The translations under genes were made by a program, and so were the position numbers. Of a stretch of 64,000 nt of DNA, positions 61,925-64,000 are shown piece after piece. Origin of the DNA: Steinernema hermaphroditum (lineage: Eukaryota > Nematoda > Chromadorea > Rhabditida > Steinernematidae); the NCBI GenBank assembly GCA_030435675.1, contig CM059624.1, positions 3,806,769 through 3,870,768 on the forward strand. The letters run 5' to 3'. The notes under the pieces were generated by a model that made no database searches, was not told where the DNA came from, and saw nothing but the letters and a program-made list of their open reading frames with translations. The first letter of the stretch is position 1; each line of letters starts with the position of its first letter.

Positions 61925-64000
61925 ATGGCGGCCCATCTTCTCCTTTTTGTTTTGTTTTTCGATTTTTCACATTCACACACCTTCCTGAATCCAAATCGAA
62001 CACCTCACTGGAAAAATGACGATCCAAACCAGGGACCATTCTTCGGACAACCCGAACAGGTTCACCTTTCTTATGGAGGTAAGCTGAATGTTATGTTTGT
62101 TTAATCTTGTCTTTTACAGGTAGCCCTAATAAAATCATCGTAACGTGGCTTACGTTTGATGACACCCTGGACTCGATTGTGGAATATGGTGAAACCGAGC
62201 AGCTTTTGAGCAATGTGAAAGGGAACTGCTCCCTTTTTATCGACGGTGGAGAGCTGAAAACCAGAAGATATATCCACAGAGCTGTCATCGAAGACATCAA
62301 GCCCGGCACTAAATACTGTATGTACCTTCTGATTCGCCCATTTCTAATGCGATTTAGACTACCATGTTGGATCGGAATGCGGTTGGAGCAGCGTGTTCAC
62401 CTTCAAAGGCCTAGAGCCTCGCCCCGACGGAGGCTATCGCTTTGCCGTATATGGAGACATGGGCAACATTAATGCTCGATCACTAGGAAAACTCCAAAGA
62501 CTTGCCCAAAAGAGAGACTTCGATATGGTTCTCCACGTAGGCGACTTTGCATATGATATGGATACGGTGCGGCACTTCACAAAACTTCCTTTGAATCAAA
62601 TATTTTAGAAGAATGGAAAATTTGGAGATGAATTCATGCGCCAAATAGAACCGATCGCTGCTTATGTCCCCTACATGACCGTCGTAGGCAACCACGAGGA
62701 AGCGTACAACTTCTCTCATTATGCGAATCGATTTTCGATGCCTGACTCGGAGCATAGCTTCTTCTACAGCTTCGACATTGGTCCTGCACACATCGTTGGA
62801 TTCTCATCGGAATTTTACTTTTACACGAAATACGGATGGGAGCAGATCGCCAACCAATGGAATTGGTTGCTCAAGGATCTGAAGGTAGTGATGCTGTGGT
62901 CGATAGCAGTAGTTGAGCATTTACAGAAAGCAGAGAAGAACCGCAAGAATGTTCCGTGGATCATAACAATGGCGCATAAGCCAATGTATTGTTCGGACTT
63001 CTATGGCGACGACTGCAAGCTCTACGAATCTGTTGTAAGTGCTTACAGTAAACTGAATGGGAAAGTGTTCGAAACGCAGTTAGTTTTTTATGATAATTTG
63101 AAATATGCCACAAAAGCGCGGCCATATTGGGGAAGGTCCGGTCGTCCAATCGCTCGTGCTCGAATGAGATGAGTTGGCGGTCGATCTTAGCCTTTGGCGT
63201 CGACCGCAACGATAGCCCCGGTTCCCAGAGGCCTGGAACATCGGGGAGCGGTAGTTCCAACATCTTACCAAGAAACTAATAAACGTAACTTTCGAAACGT
63301 ATTTACACGGTCATGTGCGCTTATTAGCCGCTGACATTTGGGGTCAAAGCTCTATAATATGTGCCTAGCTGTGGTCCACCTGCGCGATTTCATTCGAACA
63401 CATCAACAGGTTCCCTTGTTGGACATTTCTTAGTTTTGCTTTTTTTCAGATGCGCCGCGGTTTGCCACTCACCCACGCATACGGACTGGAAAACTTATTC
63501 TTTAAATACGGCGTTGACTTAGAGATCTGGGCCCACGAACACTCATACGAACGAATGTTCCCACTTTTCAATCGAACTGTGTATAACGGTACCGATTCGC
63601 CCTATGTTAACCCACCAGCTCCGGTTCACGTTGTTACGGGATCAGCGGTAAGTGTCGATCTCGCTCTACGGTCTTCTACTTCTTTACAGGGCTGTCAAGA
63701 AGAAGTGGTTCCCTTCGAGAAACACCCTCCTCCATGGAGCGCTTTCCGTTCGTCGCTTTACGGATTCTCCAGAATGCAGGTTTTCAACGCTACGCATCTC
63801 TATTTTGAACAAGTCGCGGCAGCTGGGGTAGGCAATGTTTAGCCATTGACTGGATTCGTGTGAATTTATAGGATGATGTCATCGATTCGTTCTGGGTTGT
63901 GAAGAACCGGCATGGAAGGCCAACGCAGAACGATAAAAAGAAACTAGAAACGTTTGGATCTCGGATCCCATTCAACTACTGTCACCATGAGAGTCACAAC
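61925..64000 (+). CDS. Purple acid phosphatase (metallophosphatase), 3' end missing
   Basis: Secreted or lysosomal binuclear-metal phosphomonoesterase. Exons 61925-62078, 62120-62317, 62358-62566, 62609-62884, 62927-63034, 63450-63647, 63690-63827 and 63872 onward give 470 aa without reaching a stop at the window edge. The signal peptide is MAAHLLLFVLFFDFSHSHT. A fibronectin-like N-terminal domain (PEQVHLSYG, VTWLTFDD) runs to ~140. The metal-binding motifs are in order: GDMG (150-153), GDFAY (179-183), GNHE (214-217), the His of ITMAHKPMYCS, and AHEHSYER. These are the five conserved blocks of plant/animal-type long purple acid phosphatases. The intron 62885-62926 is 42 nt, stop-free and in frame; removing it restores the usual WLLKDLKKA sequence. 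The last visible residues end NYCHHESHN. Confidence 0.93.

Overview
This window is nuclear DNA from a nematode, most likely a rhabditid-type worm. The evidence is two cuticle collagens with the nematode N-terminal cuticle collagen domain, many GT-AG introns of only 41-48 nt, and orthologues of standard animal genes (kinesin light chain, class I alpha-mannosidase, NMDA receptor subunit, purple acid phosphatase). I cannot fix the genus from sequence alone. All gene models were built by joining open frames at GT/AG sites with matching phases. Most close exactly in frame from start to stop.

Layout. 1-1587 (-): 5' part of an unrecognised protein that runs off the left edge. 3633-6873 (-): kinesin light chain. 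7.2-10.2 kb: a repeat-rich gap with (CGACG)n arrays, perfect hairpins and a terminal-inverted-repeat element. 10550-12018 (+): cuticle collagen. 15766-17826 (-): ER/Golgi alpha-1,2-mannosidase (GH47). 17.9-25.9 kb: no gene found, but decayed tandem copies of something at 23.8-25.0 kb. 25928-29079 (-): RING/B-box protein whose large intron carries a dead mariner. 29918-30408 (+): small membrane protein. 34918-40100 (+): single-pass receptor-like protein with a thrombospondin repeat. 40897-42154 (-): pepsin-like aspartic protease, with an inverted degenerate fragment of itself at 40541-40746. 42862-43959: long foldback element carrying tRNA-like pieces. 44402-50987 (+): two-module protein with a GPI-type tail, hosting an F-box-like gene on the opposite strand in an intron. 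51179-53460 (-): BPI/LBP-family lipid-binding protein. 54250-60631 (-): NMDA receptor NR2-type subunit, with a tRNA-Ala in one intron and a complete cuticle collagen gene (58783-59764, +) in another. 61925-64000 (+): purple acid phosphatase, cut by the right edge.

The genes do not form one pathway. They are ordinary scattered eukaryotic genes with nested genes and repeats between them. The least familiar protein is the two-module surface protein at 44.4-51.0 kb. I see no CRISPR array, operon-like bacterial feature or integrated prophage.
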